Shown: piece after piece, positions 1 to 12,600 of the stretch | Numbering within the stretch: position 1 is the stretch's first letter | How the letters are laid out: each line of letters opens with the position of its first letter | Origin: Ampelocalamus luodianensis | Lineage: Eukaryota > Streptophyta > Magnoliopsida > Poales > Poaceae | Direction: 5' to 3' | DNA length: 64,000 nt | Assembly: GCA_036346255.1 (NCBI GenBank) | Contig: CM070618.1 | Coordinates: 81,726,428-81,790,427 of the forward strand | The notes under the pieces: model-generated | Told to the model about the DNA's origin: nothing | The model's database searches: none | What the model saw: the letters and a program-made list of their open reading frames with translations, nothing else | Program-made: the position numbers and the translations under genes

Positions 1-3000
1 GTCGATTTCGACACGGCATATAATGCCATACTCGGACGACCAACTTTGGCACGATTCTTAATGGCTACACATTATGGGTATCAATGTCTTAAGATGCTAG
101 GTCCCAAAGGAGTGATCACAATTCACTGTGATAAAAAGATGGCGCTTACATATGACCACAAATCCCTCGAGATGGTTGGCCAGATACCAACTCGAGAAGC
201 AAGCAAGGCGCAGCCTTCGACCAAGAAATTGAAGCCTAAAGCTGCACTGAAGCCGAACGATCAAGTCAAAGAAGTTCTGCTCGATCCAAAGGCGCCTTCA
301 AAGACCGTTTGCGTTGGGGTTATTTCTGACGACGCCCTCATCACCTTCCTCCGAGCTAACGTAGATGTCTTCACGTGACAAGCATCTGACATGCCTAGAG
401 TCCCTAGGGAGATGATCGAGTACATGCTAGCTATACGGCCTGACAAGAAACCCATAAAACAAAAATTATGGAGGTTTGCACCTGATCGACGAGATGCTAT
501 TAGGTCAGAATTGGATAAGCTACTTAAAGCAGCTTTAGAAGAGAAGTTGATCACCTAGAGTGGTTGGCTAACCCTGTAATGGTTAGAAAGTCTAATAGTA
601 AGTGGCATATATGTGTAGACTTTACTGATATCAATAAAGCTTGTCCAAAAGATGATTTTTCTCTTCCTCGTATTGATCAATTGGTTGATTCAACTGCTGG
701 TTGTGAAATATTGAGTATTCTAGATGCATATTCTGGTTATTATTAGATTAGTATGTGTTTAGATGATGAAGAAAAGACCACATTTATTACACCTTTTGGA
801 ATATTTTGCTATGTCAAAATGACATTTTGTCTAAAAAATACTGGCACTTCTTTTCAACGCTTGATGCAAACGACCTTCTCTGTTCAACTAGGCCAAAATT
901 TAGAAGCCTATGTGGATGATCTGGTCGTAAAGTGCATCAAGCGACTTAATCATATTTTAGACCTGTAGGAAACTTTCAGCAACCTCAGAAAACATCATTT
1001 GAAACTCAATCCTGAGAAGTGTGTGTTTGGAGTCTTTTCAGGAAAGTTGCTTAGATTCCTGGTTTCTGCACGAAGAATCGAAGCAAATCCTGATAAGATA
1101 AAGGCCATTGAACAAATGCACCCTCCGACCACTAAGAAAGAAGTCCAGAAACTCACACGATGCATGGCGGCTTTAAGTCGTTTCATCGCACAACTGGGAG
1201 AAAAATGACTTTCTTTCTTCAAACTTTTAAGGAAACACGAGGGTTTCGAGTGGTCAGAGGAGGCAAACAATGCCTTCAAGGATGTTAAGAGGTATCTTAC
1301 GAGTGCTCCTGTTTTGTTTTCTCCGAAACCAGAAGAGACACTCTTAATATATTTAGCTACCACGCCACAGGCAGTGAGCGCAGTATTGGTTGCAGAACGT
1401 GAAAACATCCAATGACCAGTTTACTACGTAAATAAAGTTTTACACAGACCTAAGGAACAATACCCTTAGGTTCAAAAACTTTTATATGCCCTCCTCATGT
1501 TTTCAAAGAAATCGAGGTATTATTTTTAGGCGCACAAGATAATTGTGCCGTTTGAGTTTTCCTTAGGCGAGGTCCTCCAAAACAGGAACCAGCGGGACGG
1601 ATGGCAAAATGGTCAGTTGAACTTGGGGAGTTCGACCTCCATTTCGTGTCCCGAATGACCATTAAATCACAGATCTTGGCAAACTTTGTCGCCGAATGGA
1701 TAAATTATGAACCTATTCAGGATCCCCGGTATGAATCCCACGAGCGGTGGACAATGTACTTTGATGGGTCGCTTACGCTAAGTGGCTCAGGGGCTGGAGT
1801 GGTCTTGGAATCTCCTACAAGAGAGACCTTAAAATATGTTATTCAATTAAACTTCCCTGCCACTAACAATGTGGCAGAATATAAAGAATTATTAGCTAGC
1901 ATACGAGCAGTGAAAGTGCTCGGGATTCGACGACTACTCGTGAGAGGAGACTCACTAGTCGTGAATTAGGTAAGAAAAGGGTACCAATGCTCTAATCCAA
2001 CCATGTCTCAGTACTTATCGGATGTCAAAAAGCTTGAAAAGCATTTTTTCGGTTTCGAGGTACAATATATCCCTCGAAAAGATAATTTTCTCACAGACCA
2101 GTTATCTCGAATGGCTTCTTCTCGATCACAAGTACCAAATGAAGTCTTTTTAGAATAGCTCCAGAAGCCGTCTCTGGTCGAAACACCAAAAACATCTCCT
2201 ATTGAGATAGCCTCTCTAGAATACAAGGATACCTGGATGAATCGCATCTACGAGTATCTTTAGAAGGGCACAGTACCCAATGACAATCTTGAGGCTGATT
2301 GTTTATCCCGTAAGGCCAAAATGTATATTTTGGTCGAATGAGTCTTCTATAAACGAGACACTCAAGGGGTTCTCATGCGATGTATATCGCAAAGAGAAGG
2401 ATTAAATCTCCTTCACGGTATACATGGAGGCATCTATAGAACTCATGCTTCTTACAGAATGTTGGTCGAAAAAGCATTTCGATAAGGTTTCTATTAGCCA
2501 ACAACCCTCCTTGATGCTAAAGAGTAGGTTAAAAATATGTACAATGCCAGTTTCATAGCAGGCAAATACACCAACTGGCACAGGCATTACAAACTATACA
2601 TTTATCTTGGCCTTTTGCGACTTGTGGTCTTGATATCCTAGGACCATTCCCAAAAGCACTAGGAGGCTTCGAGTTCCTTTTTGTGGCTATTGATACGTTC
2701 ACAAAATGAATTGAAGTCGAACCTGTAACTGGGATAACAATGGAAGCAGCTAATAGGTTCATGATGAGAAGTGTGATTACTCGATTTGGTGTTCCAAGTC
2801 AAATAATTATAAACAATGGTAAACACTTTTTGAAATTTTAAGAATTTTGTGAAGAATTGGGTATCAAATTGTGTTATACCTTTGTTGCTCACCCACAAAG
2901 TAATGGGGCAGTCGAAAGAGCGAATGATCAAATTATGTAGGGAATCAAAACTCAAGTCTTCGACTAGCTTATCAAGTGCTCGGAGCTTGGGTACAAGAAT

Positions 3001-3459
3001 TACCCTCAGTATTATGGGCAGTTCACACGACTGCTAGTCGGGTAACATGTGAAACACCTTTTTTCTCTCTAGTTTTTGGAGTTGAAGCCATGCTTCCACC
3101 AGAACTAAAGATTCGGTCGACAAGTGTCAAAAATTTCAACGACTCTAGCCAGGAACAACTTCGAGCGGATGACATCAACCTACTCGAAGAGAAGAGGAAC
3201 CAAGCCTTAATCCGTTTGGCAGTCTATCAACAAGCCCTATGCAAATACTATGATAGTAAGGTCCAGCCTTGCTATAGGTGACATGGTATTGAAAAATATT
3301 CGATCCCAATCTAATCGGAACAAACTTTCTCCCAAGTGGGAAGGTCCTTACATAGTGGTTGAAGTTACGCGACTAGGTTCGATACGACTTGCAATGGAAG
3401 ATGGCTAGATCCTTTCAAATTCTTGGAATATCAACCAGCTATGCAAATTTTATGTGTAA
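1..3459 (+). pseudogene. Decayed Ty3/gypsy pol (PR end, RT, RNase H, integrase), Tat-type
   Basis: Polyprotein of an LTR retrotransposon, entering the window inside the protease (YNAILGRPTLARF near position 30). In order: linker to about 380; reverse transcriptase 560-1000, with the catalytic YVDD around 910-920; RNase H about 1600-1970 (YFDGSLTLSGSGAGVVL and NNVAEYKELL); integrase about 2600-3290 (CGLDILGPFPKALGG, FGVPSQIIINNGKHF, HPQSNGAVERAN); and a C-terminal tail ending at 3459 (KLSPKWEGPY). Several stops interrupt a frame that is otherwise continuous, for example 745-747, 967-969, 2707-2709 and 2839-2841, so it cannot be expressed. Most of these stops are one transition away from Gln or Trp codons. 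The antisense gene downstream and homology to the inverted copy at 54.5-55.3 kb place it in the Tat group; the lineage is my inference. Confidence 0.9.
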
Positions 3460-3559
3460 TCTCACATTCTCAATAAAGTTTTAGTTTTCTTCAATCTTTA
3501 TAGTCTTAAAATTTTTATTGAGCAATACTTGGATTTTTTATCATTTTTAAACACTTGGT

Positions 3560-4030
3560 TTTCTTTAAACTGCTCGAAGGAGGGTAACATCAACTAGTCG
3601 AAGTCTTTCCTTTCTGCATATAGTCCTGCCCACTAGAAGGAACTTTCTAGTGTCGATCTATTCCTAACTTTTGCGGCCAAAACAAAGAAACTAGGTTCTA
3701 CAAAATATGGTCGAAATGATTTATAGCAAGCTCTTTTTAAATTATAGTTTGTTCGACTAATCTATAAATGCTCGATTTGATTAACCTGGTCGGAGGACGT
3801 ACACCACCTAGTCGAAGTCTTTCCTTTCTGCACGTGGTCCTGCCTACTAGAAGGAACTTCATAGCATCGTGTCGTTTCTAACTCTTGCTACCATTACATG
3901 ACAATTGAGTCTAGTTTGTTGATCCCTTCAATTTGGTTAACCTGGTCGGAGAAAGGAACATCAACTAGTCAAAGTCTTTCCTATCTCCATGTGGTCCTGC
4001 CCACTAGAAGGAGCTTCCTAGTTTCGATAT
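3560..4030. repeat. Three diverged tandem copies of a 65-100 bp motif
   Basis: The motif AACTAGTCGAAGTCTTTCC, followed by 'TGCCCACTAGAAGGAACTT', occurs at about 3590-3660, 3805-3870 and 3965-4030, spaced roughly 160-215 bp apart. It lies between the end of pol and the 3' end of the antisense gene. The same motif in reverse complement is at about 54030-54100 in the second element, so the array belongs to the element family and not to host DNA. Confidence 0.75.
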
Positions 4031-4323
4031 GTTCTTAACTCTGACAACCAGTACATGAAAATCGGGAACGACAACAAAGGTCGAACAACTTATTTAAGTA
4101 AACACTTTTCTCAATATTTACTTAGTTTAAATAATTAAACTAAGCAAATAGTCGGAGGCTAGGATAAAGTTATACATATGACTTCAATTCTTAGTCTTAA
4201 ATTCAATTTCTTTTTCTATTTATTGTCTTATGAGTTACTAACTACTCGATGTGATAATTTGTAAGAAAAAAGCTTTATATACATAAACAAAAGATTGTCT
4301 TTACAATGCTATTTCCTATGAGA

Positions 4324-7300
4324 CTACTCTGATGAAGGAGATCCAATTTGCATCTCCTCTGCGACCTTCTTGTTGACTGGCTGCACTACTTCAATCAATC
4401 GTACTCCTTTTGCTTCAGGAGCAGTCAAAGTTGGCTTCGATTGGTTGCAGGCTAAGATTACGGTCATGTGCTTTAAGTTTTGCTAGAGCATAATTCACTG
4501 CACCTTCAACCGCTTCTCTTATCGAGTCGGATTGGTTGGTCTTCAAAGTGGTTATTAACTCCTGTAAAGTTCCGACTTGTTCTCCAATGGCACTCGTATG
4601 GGAAATCATAGTGTTTTCAAGAGGGTGACCTCCTTAGCACCAAGCCCACCGGGTACATTGTTCAGGAGAGAAATATTGTCTTGAAGGTTTATCTTCATCG
4701 ACTTCATCTCCTTCTGACTACGAGTCGAAGATTCTTGGAGTCGCTTTATTTCAATTGCTTGCTCTGCACATAGAGTGAGACTAGTTAGAATAATATCTCT
4801 CAAAAGCTAGTTAACATAACTGGTCGTAGGTAAAGAATTACTTACCTGCTAGTTGAGAGTCAAGCTTCTTAACTTCATTGTCATGGGAGGCATCATTATT
4901 TGTGTACTGCTCTTCCCACGACTTGATCTTCTGGTCTATTTCTTTGCCGATACGGGATAGCTCGTTGATAACCGAGGCTTTTGATTTGACCTCGGTTTTG
5001 AGCTTATCCATTTTGACCTCTTTTTCTTAAAAAATGAGAAAAGAGTTAGAAGAATAAAACAAGGTAATTCATCTGAACAGTCTTAAGTTCAGAATTTACT
5101 GTTTATCTCATTCTGCAACTCACGAGTGGCAGAATTTGCCTCCTAAAGCTTCTTCAGTAGGTCTTCTTTTTCTTGCCTTAGCTTCTGCGTCTCGACTTTC
5201 TTGTAGTCGAGTGCATCAACCAAGGACTTTTTGTCACTCTTAAACTAGCAAAGGTTAAAAGTAGACATGAGAACTGGACAAGTAGTCAAAACAAAAGAGA
5301 CTACATGTAACAGTAACCTACCATTTTTCTACTTGCTCGTAGAGTTAAGCTTTTTGCTGTCTTAACATCATAAGTTGTCTATTGTATTCACCAACAGTAG
5401 CAACTTGTTCAAAAGCTCTTTAAAGAAAGAACGACGATGAGATGTATAAAAATCCAAATATGTAAATGTTTCGTTTCGAATACTCACAAAAATGGTCGAT
5501 CGAGCGGAATTGGCATACACCCTTTAGGGATCTTTGAGTTCGTCAAGCTCTTCGACTTTATCCCACCATACTCTTTGAATACGCTCATCGTCAAACATAT
5601 GTCCCCTATTGGGGATATCCTTAGGGTGTGAGACTTTGTCTCGAGACATGAATGAAGAAGATCCGACAATCGGTGGGCCCAAGAACTTGGGGAAGTCGAA
5701 GAAGTCTTCTTCTTCTTCTTCTTCTTCGTTGCTAGCAACCGCAACAGTTTCTTCTTGAGGGCCAAGATGAACGTCTTCTGCGACTTCCTTCCTGGCACGG
5801 CAGTCGGAGGAGGCTCCTTCATCTTGACTGATTGCCTTTGGCAATCGTAGGACCAAGTCGCTTGCCCAATTATTGATGTCCTTAATAACCGACTCGATCT
5901 CCATGGTAGCTAGATCATTCACCGCCTTCTCCTTTGTCTCCATGACCACCTTAGTGGTCGTAGTTGCTTTAGTGGCACTGGCTGCCTCTGCTTTCTCCAC
6001 AAGGATAGTAGTCGATTTCTCAACCACCTTTGTTATTACTTCTTCGACTATAGAAGAAATAACCGCGGGCCTCTCTACAAAAGCATCCTTGGGGGCTAGA
6101 GGAGTCGGACTAAAGTTACAGAAAGGAAAACATGTCAAATTGTAGAAACAAAAGGTAAATATTTTTTTGTCCTTTTGATTCTTTACATACCTTGGCTTTC
6201 TGGACTTAATCTTGAATACAAAAGAATCCTTCCCTAAGGAAGATTTATTTTGCTTCTTCTCTTCTACTACGTCTAGTCAAAATTCGAGTTGAGGAATAGG
6301 GACCTCCACGACCACATCTGGTCGAAGATCCTGATCGAGAACCTCAAATTTCAAATCTCCTTACCCCTCTTGGTGATCGAAACTTGTTTCGACCGCCTGA
6401 GGAATGACACACGCCTCGACTAAGGGCTCTGCTGATGTAGCAGTATCCTTCACAAAAGACATAAAGTTTTTTCAGTTCTCCTTTTCTAGTCTCTTGATAA
6501 AGTCGTGAGAAGGAGAAACTGAAAAGGTCTTGTTGTCATAATAGAAGGGTATCTTAGTCTTGGGGGCTTTATGCTTAAGTGTTTCGACCACTATGACAGC
6601 CCTATTTTCTCTGCAGCTACTATGTCTGCAAAGAATTGGCTAAAGGGACTGGTCGGAGGGGGAGCGGAGCTTGAGCCTACGCCTTGCTTGTCTGCGACCC
6701 ATACCAATCGACACCTCTTAGCCAGAGGAACATTAACTCCCTCCGACCCTGCTACGATAGCCATCGTTTTGACCTCTCGGTCGTCTCGACGGTCTGCCAT
6801 GCCTACTTTCTGCAAAAGTCAAAAGAAATATTACTTAATGGTCGATTTCTACGACTACGAGACCCTAAAGACGAAATCAATATTTGACTACCTTTAGGCG
6901 TTCTTCCTTTTCCTTTGTGGATACGACCGCTAGGATTCGAGGAGCCCTTGTGGCAGGTGCTGGACTTTTTTACAAACGAGTTTGACTCGTCAATCTCTGT
7001 CTGTGATAGATCTGCACAGGTAGATAAGACATTTAACAATCAAGCTCGAAATTAACCAAAAAGAGCTGAGTTGAAAGGTTATCTACATCCTTCAAAATCC
7101 CTAGTTGAATTTTTATTCCTTGAGTACCTCCACATGGGGTGTGCTCGTTTCTTCAAAAGACTGATGCGGTGCGTGATAAAATCTTTCACCATGTACCATC
7201 CGGTAAACCCCTCTTCTTTCAAGTATTTTATGTCTTGAATGTAGGGGGCGATCCGATCGAGGTCATTGGGAGTTGAATCCTAGGAGGAACTCTTCTCAGC

Positions 7301-7817
7301 AGCTTTGCCTACGAAGAAGAGGTTGTCTTCCTTAGTCATTTCCCAATATAACCACCTCTTCTTCCATCCCGGCCACGACGACCGGGTGAACATCCGGATG
7401 TAGTCCTTTGACTTCCGTCATGGAGTTTCAAACCACAGCTGCTTGCAATCCCGGTCGGTCGGCTCATCCTGTAGTAGTACTGGAAGAGCTTTAAATTTGG
7501 GTGAATCCCTAGATAGGCTTCGCATAAGTACACGAACACACTCAACATTGTGATGGAATTGGGAACAAGATTCACCAATTCCACCCCAAAGTGCTCGAGT
7601 ACCAATGTGAGAAAAGGATGAGTGAGCAACCGAAGGCCACATTCACATTATGCTTGGAACACTAGAATGGTGCCATCTTCGCCTAAAGGCCAAGCTATCC
7701 AGCAACTTCGGTCCACTTCACATAAATGCTCTTTGGGATCTTCTCGGCGGTGACCAAAGCCTTCATCTTCGTCATATCCATCTCTGATACCGCCCACCTA
7801 GAAGCGGTTCCGACCAT
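4324..7817 (-). pseudogene. Antisense gene (aORF) of Tat-type retrotransposon, copy 1 (Transposase_28/gypsy-type domain)
   Basis: Gene on the strand opposite to pol, between pol and the 3' LTR, as known for Tat-lineage plant elements (gene 23 of maize Grande is an example). The start is an ATG at 7815-7817 (MVGTASRWAVSEMDMTKMK). A conserved block at about 7480-7640 reads LEHFGVELVNLVPNSITM, then LCEAYLGIHPNLKLF. This is the domain catalogued as 'putative gypsy type transposon'. Acidic and Lys-rich low-complexity segments follow (5524-6138), then a C-terminal segment at 4420-4500 (ALAKLKAHDRNLSLQPIEANF) that matches copy 2 (ALAKLRASDLPTNLRAIEEDF). Donor-like sites at about 4846 (GTAAGT) and 5322 (GTAGGT) suggest introns. 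Stops and frameshifts break it. The molecular function of the family is not established. Confidence 0.75.
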
Positions 7818-7957
7818 CTTCTCTAGGAGAGGTTGGTTCGGATTTGGAAAAGCTTAGAGGAAGGAGGCAATTTGGTTGGCGACGGAGAGAGCAAGGACTC
7901 GAGGAACAGTTGATGCAAATGGAGAAAGTAAGAACCCTAGAGTCACTCATGTGGTAA

Positions 7958-7968
7958 GTTTTTATAGC
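7958..7968 (-). promoter_or_regulatory. Putative TATA box of aORF copy 1
   Basis: GCTATAAAAAC on the minus strand, about 141 bp upstream of the aORF ATG at 7817. Copy 2 has GCTATAAAAC in the corresponding place, about 150 bp upstream of its ATG. Conservation of this spacing in two diverged copies supports a real antisense promoter. Confidence 0.5.
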
Positions 7969-8230
7969 CGCACGCTTGAGTTAGAGATCGTGAGAACTCA
8001 ACAGTTACCACCTCTTCGGGAACTGCTCCAACAAACAGGTCTGTGAGGGTCGATTGAGATTCTGAAATTTGTCTGTTCGAGAAAAAAAACGAGTATGTCT
8101 TTACAACTCAAGTGAAATTACCTCATTGACCAAGTTTATTTCTAGTCAAATGAAATACCAGTCGAAAAGGCTTTACTTTTGACCATCGTTCTACGACCTC
8201 TCCTTCAAGTAAGTTGTTTTCACTTAAAGT

Positions 8231-8244
8231 CGAGGGAGGGGGGC
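8231..8244 (+). other. Polypurine tract of Tat-type element 1
   Basis: The G-rich run GAGGGAGGGGGGC lies directly before the TG that opens the 3' LTR at 8249. This is the expected primer site for plus-strand DNA synthesis and fixes the element orientation as plus. Confidence 0.7.
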
Positions 8245-8367
8245 TAGATGACGAGGATATAATAATCCTCATTTTAGTATTTATCTGTAATTCTTATTAC
8301 ATGTACTAATATAGTCATACTAATCTTAAGTATACACCTTAATGTTCATAAGGTAAAAACTTAGCTA

Positions 8368-8520
8368 TCTGGTCGTAAGCTTTCCTATGACCACCATGTG
8401 ATCGTAAGCCTTTCTACGACCACCCTATGGTTGTAAGTCTTTCTACACCATGATTTAGTCATAAGTCCTTCTACGACTGACTACCTTGTGATCGTAGAAC
8501 CTTCTGCGACCAGTTTGGCT
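8368..8520. repeat. Minisatellite in LTR, ~30-bp unit
   Basis: About five diverged units of 'GTCGTAAGCCTTTCTACGACC' type, with periods of 27-33 bp, in the U3 part of the LTR. Each unit has a short self-complementary core (GTCGTA...TACGAC). Confidence 0.7.
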
Positions 8521-8783
8521 ACGACAACCTTATAATTGATAAGACCTGCTGACTTGTGGGCCTGATCGATTAGGGAGTCTTATACGTCATGTTCGGCACA
8601 CATAGCAGTTAATATATGCAGTTATTTTCTGGAATAACCGCACATCTTCTTCTCTGTCTCCGACGATAACCGTCTGGCGACGTGGGGGTGCTGTCTCTAT
8701 AACAATAACTTCTATCAACCGGTTCATTATTTGAATCGTTGAGACGTCTCTTGGCTTGAAGCAACTATCACCCCTTTATATGC

Positions 8784-8790
8784 TATATAA
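8784..8790 (+). promoter_or_regulatory. LTR TATA box
   Basis: TATATAA within TGCTATATAAAGACTAGG, in the LTR after U3. It would be the element's own promoter. Confidence 0.45.
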
Positions 8791-9029
8791 AGACTAGGAG
8801 GAGAGGAAGAGAAGGATGAGACGATCAGAGAACAAGAGACAATAAGCAATAGTCTTCTTCTTGATTGTAATCAGCATATTTAATATAGCCACACAGGAGT
8901 AGGATTATCATTCTCTCCGGAGAATGCCCGAACCTGTATAAAATCTCTGTGTCATTCTCTGCGTGGTTCTAATTTTAAGAGACCCCCATACAATCATTTA
9001 TACGTAAGATCGGTACAAGATCACGGACA

Positions 9030-9691
9030 ATAGTTTTATTAGGTTTGATAAATCTAGTATAATAGAAATTAATTATCAAAGTTATGTTATAGGGACCGTG
9101 TTAATGTTCAACACAACCTTCTTTTGTGACCGGTTGGAGTACAGTAAATTGAGAAATGTGTGGTGAGTGCCATGTAACTAGTACGTACCATAGTTTTGAC
9201 TACCTTCAATTAAGTCGAAGTCTGACCAGAAAACTTACTCAAAGAGTCAAAGTAACATGTCTAATTGTATAGATAGGGTGCTGCCTCTGCGTTTTGAGAT
9301 ATACAATTGAAAGAAAAAAAAACAAATTAAAATACTTCTTGTTACTGTAGTATATGTACACTTTTGGGGGGGCTTTACTTTAACCGCACAATATAGCCCA
9401 ATCCGCTAGAGAGGTACTGATACTGCTTGACTAGTAAACTAGTGGATACGCGCACAGATGGCTCGATCTTTCGTGGTACTAAGTATGAAACAGCACCACC
9501 ATCCATGGGTTACTTTGGTTATTTTCGCGGCGACACTAGGATCTGATCCTTTGATCTCTCCACTACACATACTTATCTATCTAATTACACCGTGCTAGCT
9601 AGTACTCGCTCTGACAAAAGCAATACCGATCTAGTTACGAGCTCACTCTGACAAGCTCCCCCTAGTCAACGCAGATCATGCATCTAGGCGG
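9030..9691. other. Intergenic stretch, 3' flank of WRKY gene
   Basis: AT-moderate sequence without a recognisable gene. It holds the 3' UTR/downstream region of the WRKY gene, which reads leftward. I see no clear poly(A) signal on the minus strand, and no transposon termini. Confidence 0.4.
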
Positions 9692-12600
9692 CTACAGAAG
9701 TAGAGCTTCCGGGGACCACGGGAAATCCAGGCAGGACCAGTTGGTAGGCGGCGAATCAGAAGAAAACACTGTAGCAGCAGCAGGCGGTACGGAAGAGGTC
9801 GAGCCGTCGCACGAGCCGTCCGTGGTTACGTGCGGCACGGCGTCCTCGTCGCGTCTCTTTTGACGCCCCTGCAGCTTGCCTCCTCGTACCTCGGCGTCGC
9901 ACGTTTCTTCTGATGGCCCTAGCTGCCCGCCAAGACCCCCCGCGCCGGACGTCGGCGAGGTCCTGGCCTTCTTCGCCGCCGCCTCGTACACGTCGCCCGC
10001 CGCGCCGGAGAAATCCATCACCGAGGACTGGAGGTGCGGGAAGAGCGGCTGTGGGCTGTGGAGGTGCGACCCCTCGTACGTGACGATCAGCATCTCCGGG
10101 TCGTCGGTGGACTTCTCGACGTGCTTCTTGGCGCTGCACAGGGAGCTGGTGCACTTGTAGTAGCTCCTGCGTGCAAAAGTAGACGCCAGTTAATTATTAG
10201 TAGTAGTAGTACCAGCTGAAAAAAAACTCGTGTGTACTGCTCTGTATCTGCCTAGCGATATATATTTTGAGTTTTTGACTCCTCAAGCTAGATCGCTAAG
10301 TTCTAACAGCACATGTGCTAGATACATAGATGCACCCGTAGCCAGTACCTAACATTAGATGTGAAAACGGAGCGGATAATTTCCGTCTGATTCGATGCCG
10401 TCTGAAAAATATCGTCCGGGTATCATTCTTTTAGTCCCGATCCACGTCCGGAAAATATTATGGAATACGGGTTAAAATATAGGAAGAACGATATTCAATC
10501 TGTATTTGTATTTTATAGGATATCCGATAAATCAATAAAATGGATATCCGATAAACATCAATATCCTTTAATATTCTCTATGGTCTTCTAGCCATGACTA
10601 ATATATAATATGAATTTACATTTGATTATTTTTATGTTGTTAAGTAGGATAAATAATTCTCTAATAGGTAGTATAATTTGACACTTTTGTTGGTGAAATT
10701 ATATTTTTTTCTTTATGTATACACTATCCATCAAGTTATTCGTGACCAATTTGAATCCGATTCGCATTTACCCTGTGACCATATCTCGAAAAATCCATAT
10801 TCGTATATGTATCCAACTTTGAATCCGGAATAAAAATTATAGATTTATGGGAAGAACAATATCCGTCCGTATCCAACTCGTTTGCAGTCTTCCCTGTGAT
10901 CAATCGGTCTACCTGCAGTCGTTGATTTTGGTTGCTCTGAAAGGACTATTCATCTGAATCCATCCTTTGGACTTAATTTGGCACCAATTAATGAGACGTA
11001 CTCGTTTGCAGTCTTCCCTGTGATCAATCGGTCTACCTGCAGTCGTTGATTTTGGTTGCTCTGAAAGGACTATTCATCTGAATCCATCCTTTGGACTTAA
11101 TTTGGCACCAATTAATGAGACGTAGATGGCTGTTATGCTCGACGGAATACACTTGAGATTGTTCGTCGCAACTCGCATGAGTTATCCAAAAGACCAAAAC
11201 CAGCCGATCTTTCGGAACATGATATGAAAGTCTTGGCTAGCGGTCCCCAAGCCAGCGAGTAGCACCTTTCGTCAACACGTGTTCACCTCTACACAGTGAC
11301 GCTGACTCACTAGATCTGTGAGTTCATGAATTAATGTATCTGTGCTGACTGCTATACTGCTATACATGAACTAATACCATGGATTTTCTCAGGAAATAAT
11401 ACTCGATCTATTACGTCGTTGTTTGTGGATTAAAGGTCCGCCACTTCTCAACCGACAGTACAGTTCATCACAGAGGAAATAAGGTGTTAAGTGTGTTTAA
11501 TTGAATGTTCAGGTGGGCGCCACGCACTAAGAGCTAGTTGCAGCCTTGCAGGTTGTTCATGACGGTGTCACCCAGACCCAGTTACACCGAAGAAAGGACG
11601 AGTCTGATGAGAAAGCAAAGTTGACATAGAATAGGATGTTCTCTATGCTGTCCTGATTAATTCTAGATGGTGACGAAATGAATGGTGAATATGAATGAAT
11701 GCTCGGCTGTTCTCGTCGGTTGCTAGCTGCTGGTCCCCAATATCGTGTTAAGAGTACTTAGCTGCTGCTTAAGATCGATTTTGCAGTTCTATCGGAGTAC
11801 GTAGGAATGAAAACGTGTGCTAGAGGTAAAAATTAAGTTACCATAAAAGACTTGCTGTAGATTTGGAATTGGATTTGGTTGGTTTTTAGGTTGCAGACTT
11901 GCAGTGCTCATAGACTACAATTCCTCTGTTATTTACTCCCGTTTGGCTGAGCCTATTTATCATTGTCTAATAAGCCCCTCTACATCACGCCTTTGTTTAC
12001 TTCAATCAGTATACTAATGGACACGCAGCATGCATCCTAGTACTATCTTTATAATGTTCTCTAAAACTCTCCTCTGTTCTATATCCCCTTCTACTTACGC
12101 CACTCGCATCTCTCTCGTAACTTCTTCTGCCTCTCTGCTTCCCTCCCTTGATTTGTACTAGTACCTCTCGCTTGCGTGTCTCTAGTCTTCCTACTCCTAA
12201 GGCCCTCCTCTCCCATGCGCTAAAATCATATGCATGCATGCATGGACGAAACGCGCGTGTCCCTTGCCGATTGGCACACGTACCTGGAACTGGAAAACTA
12301 TCAAGGAATCCCACCCAAACACGCACCACATGTGCAATTTTGCTCAAACTACACGGACGCGCAGTGCAAACCACCACATGCATGGCCGACAACGCGCGGC
12401 GCGGCGGGGCCATGGATGCATGGACTGCAGCTAGCGATTTTGTTCTCCAGCTGCTAGCTACCCCAACGTTTCGTGGTACGACGACGCACGGCGGCAGCAT
12501 GGGGCCGCCCCGCGTGTGGGCGCCTGGCCGGCCACGGGCCACGTATACCGATTTCGTCAAGTGCCTTACACAGTTACACCTCTCTCTTTTTTCCCGTTCT

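Larger units (their letters stand above)
8249..9029 (+). repeat. 3' LTR of Tat-type element 1
   Basis: Starts TGACGAGGATATAATAATCC just after the polypurine tract. It contains a U3 minisatellite (8368-8520) and a TATA box, TATATAA, at 8784-8790. The end is uncertain: candidate CA ends lie at about 8992 (CCCCCATACA) and 9029 (CACGGACA). The 5' LTR is outside the window, so the boundary and target duplication cannot be checked. Confidence 0.65.
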
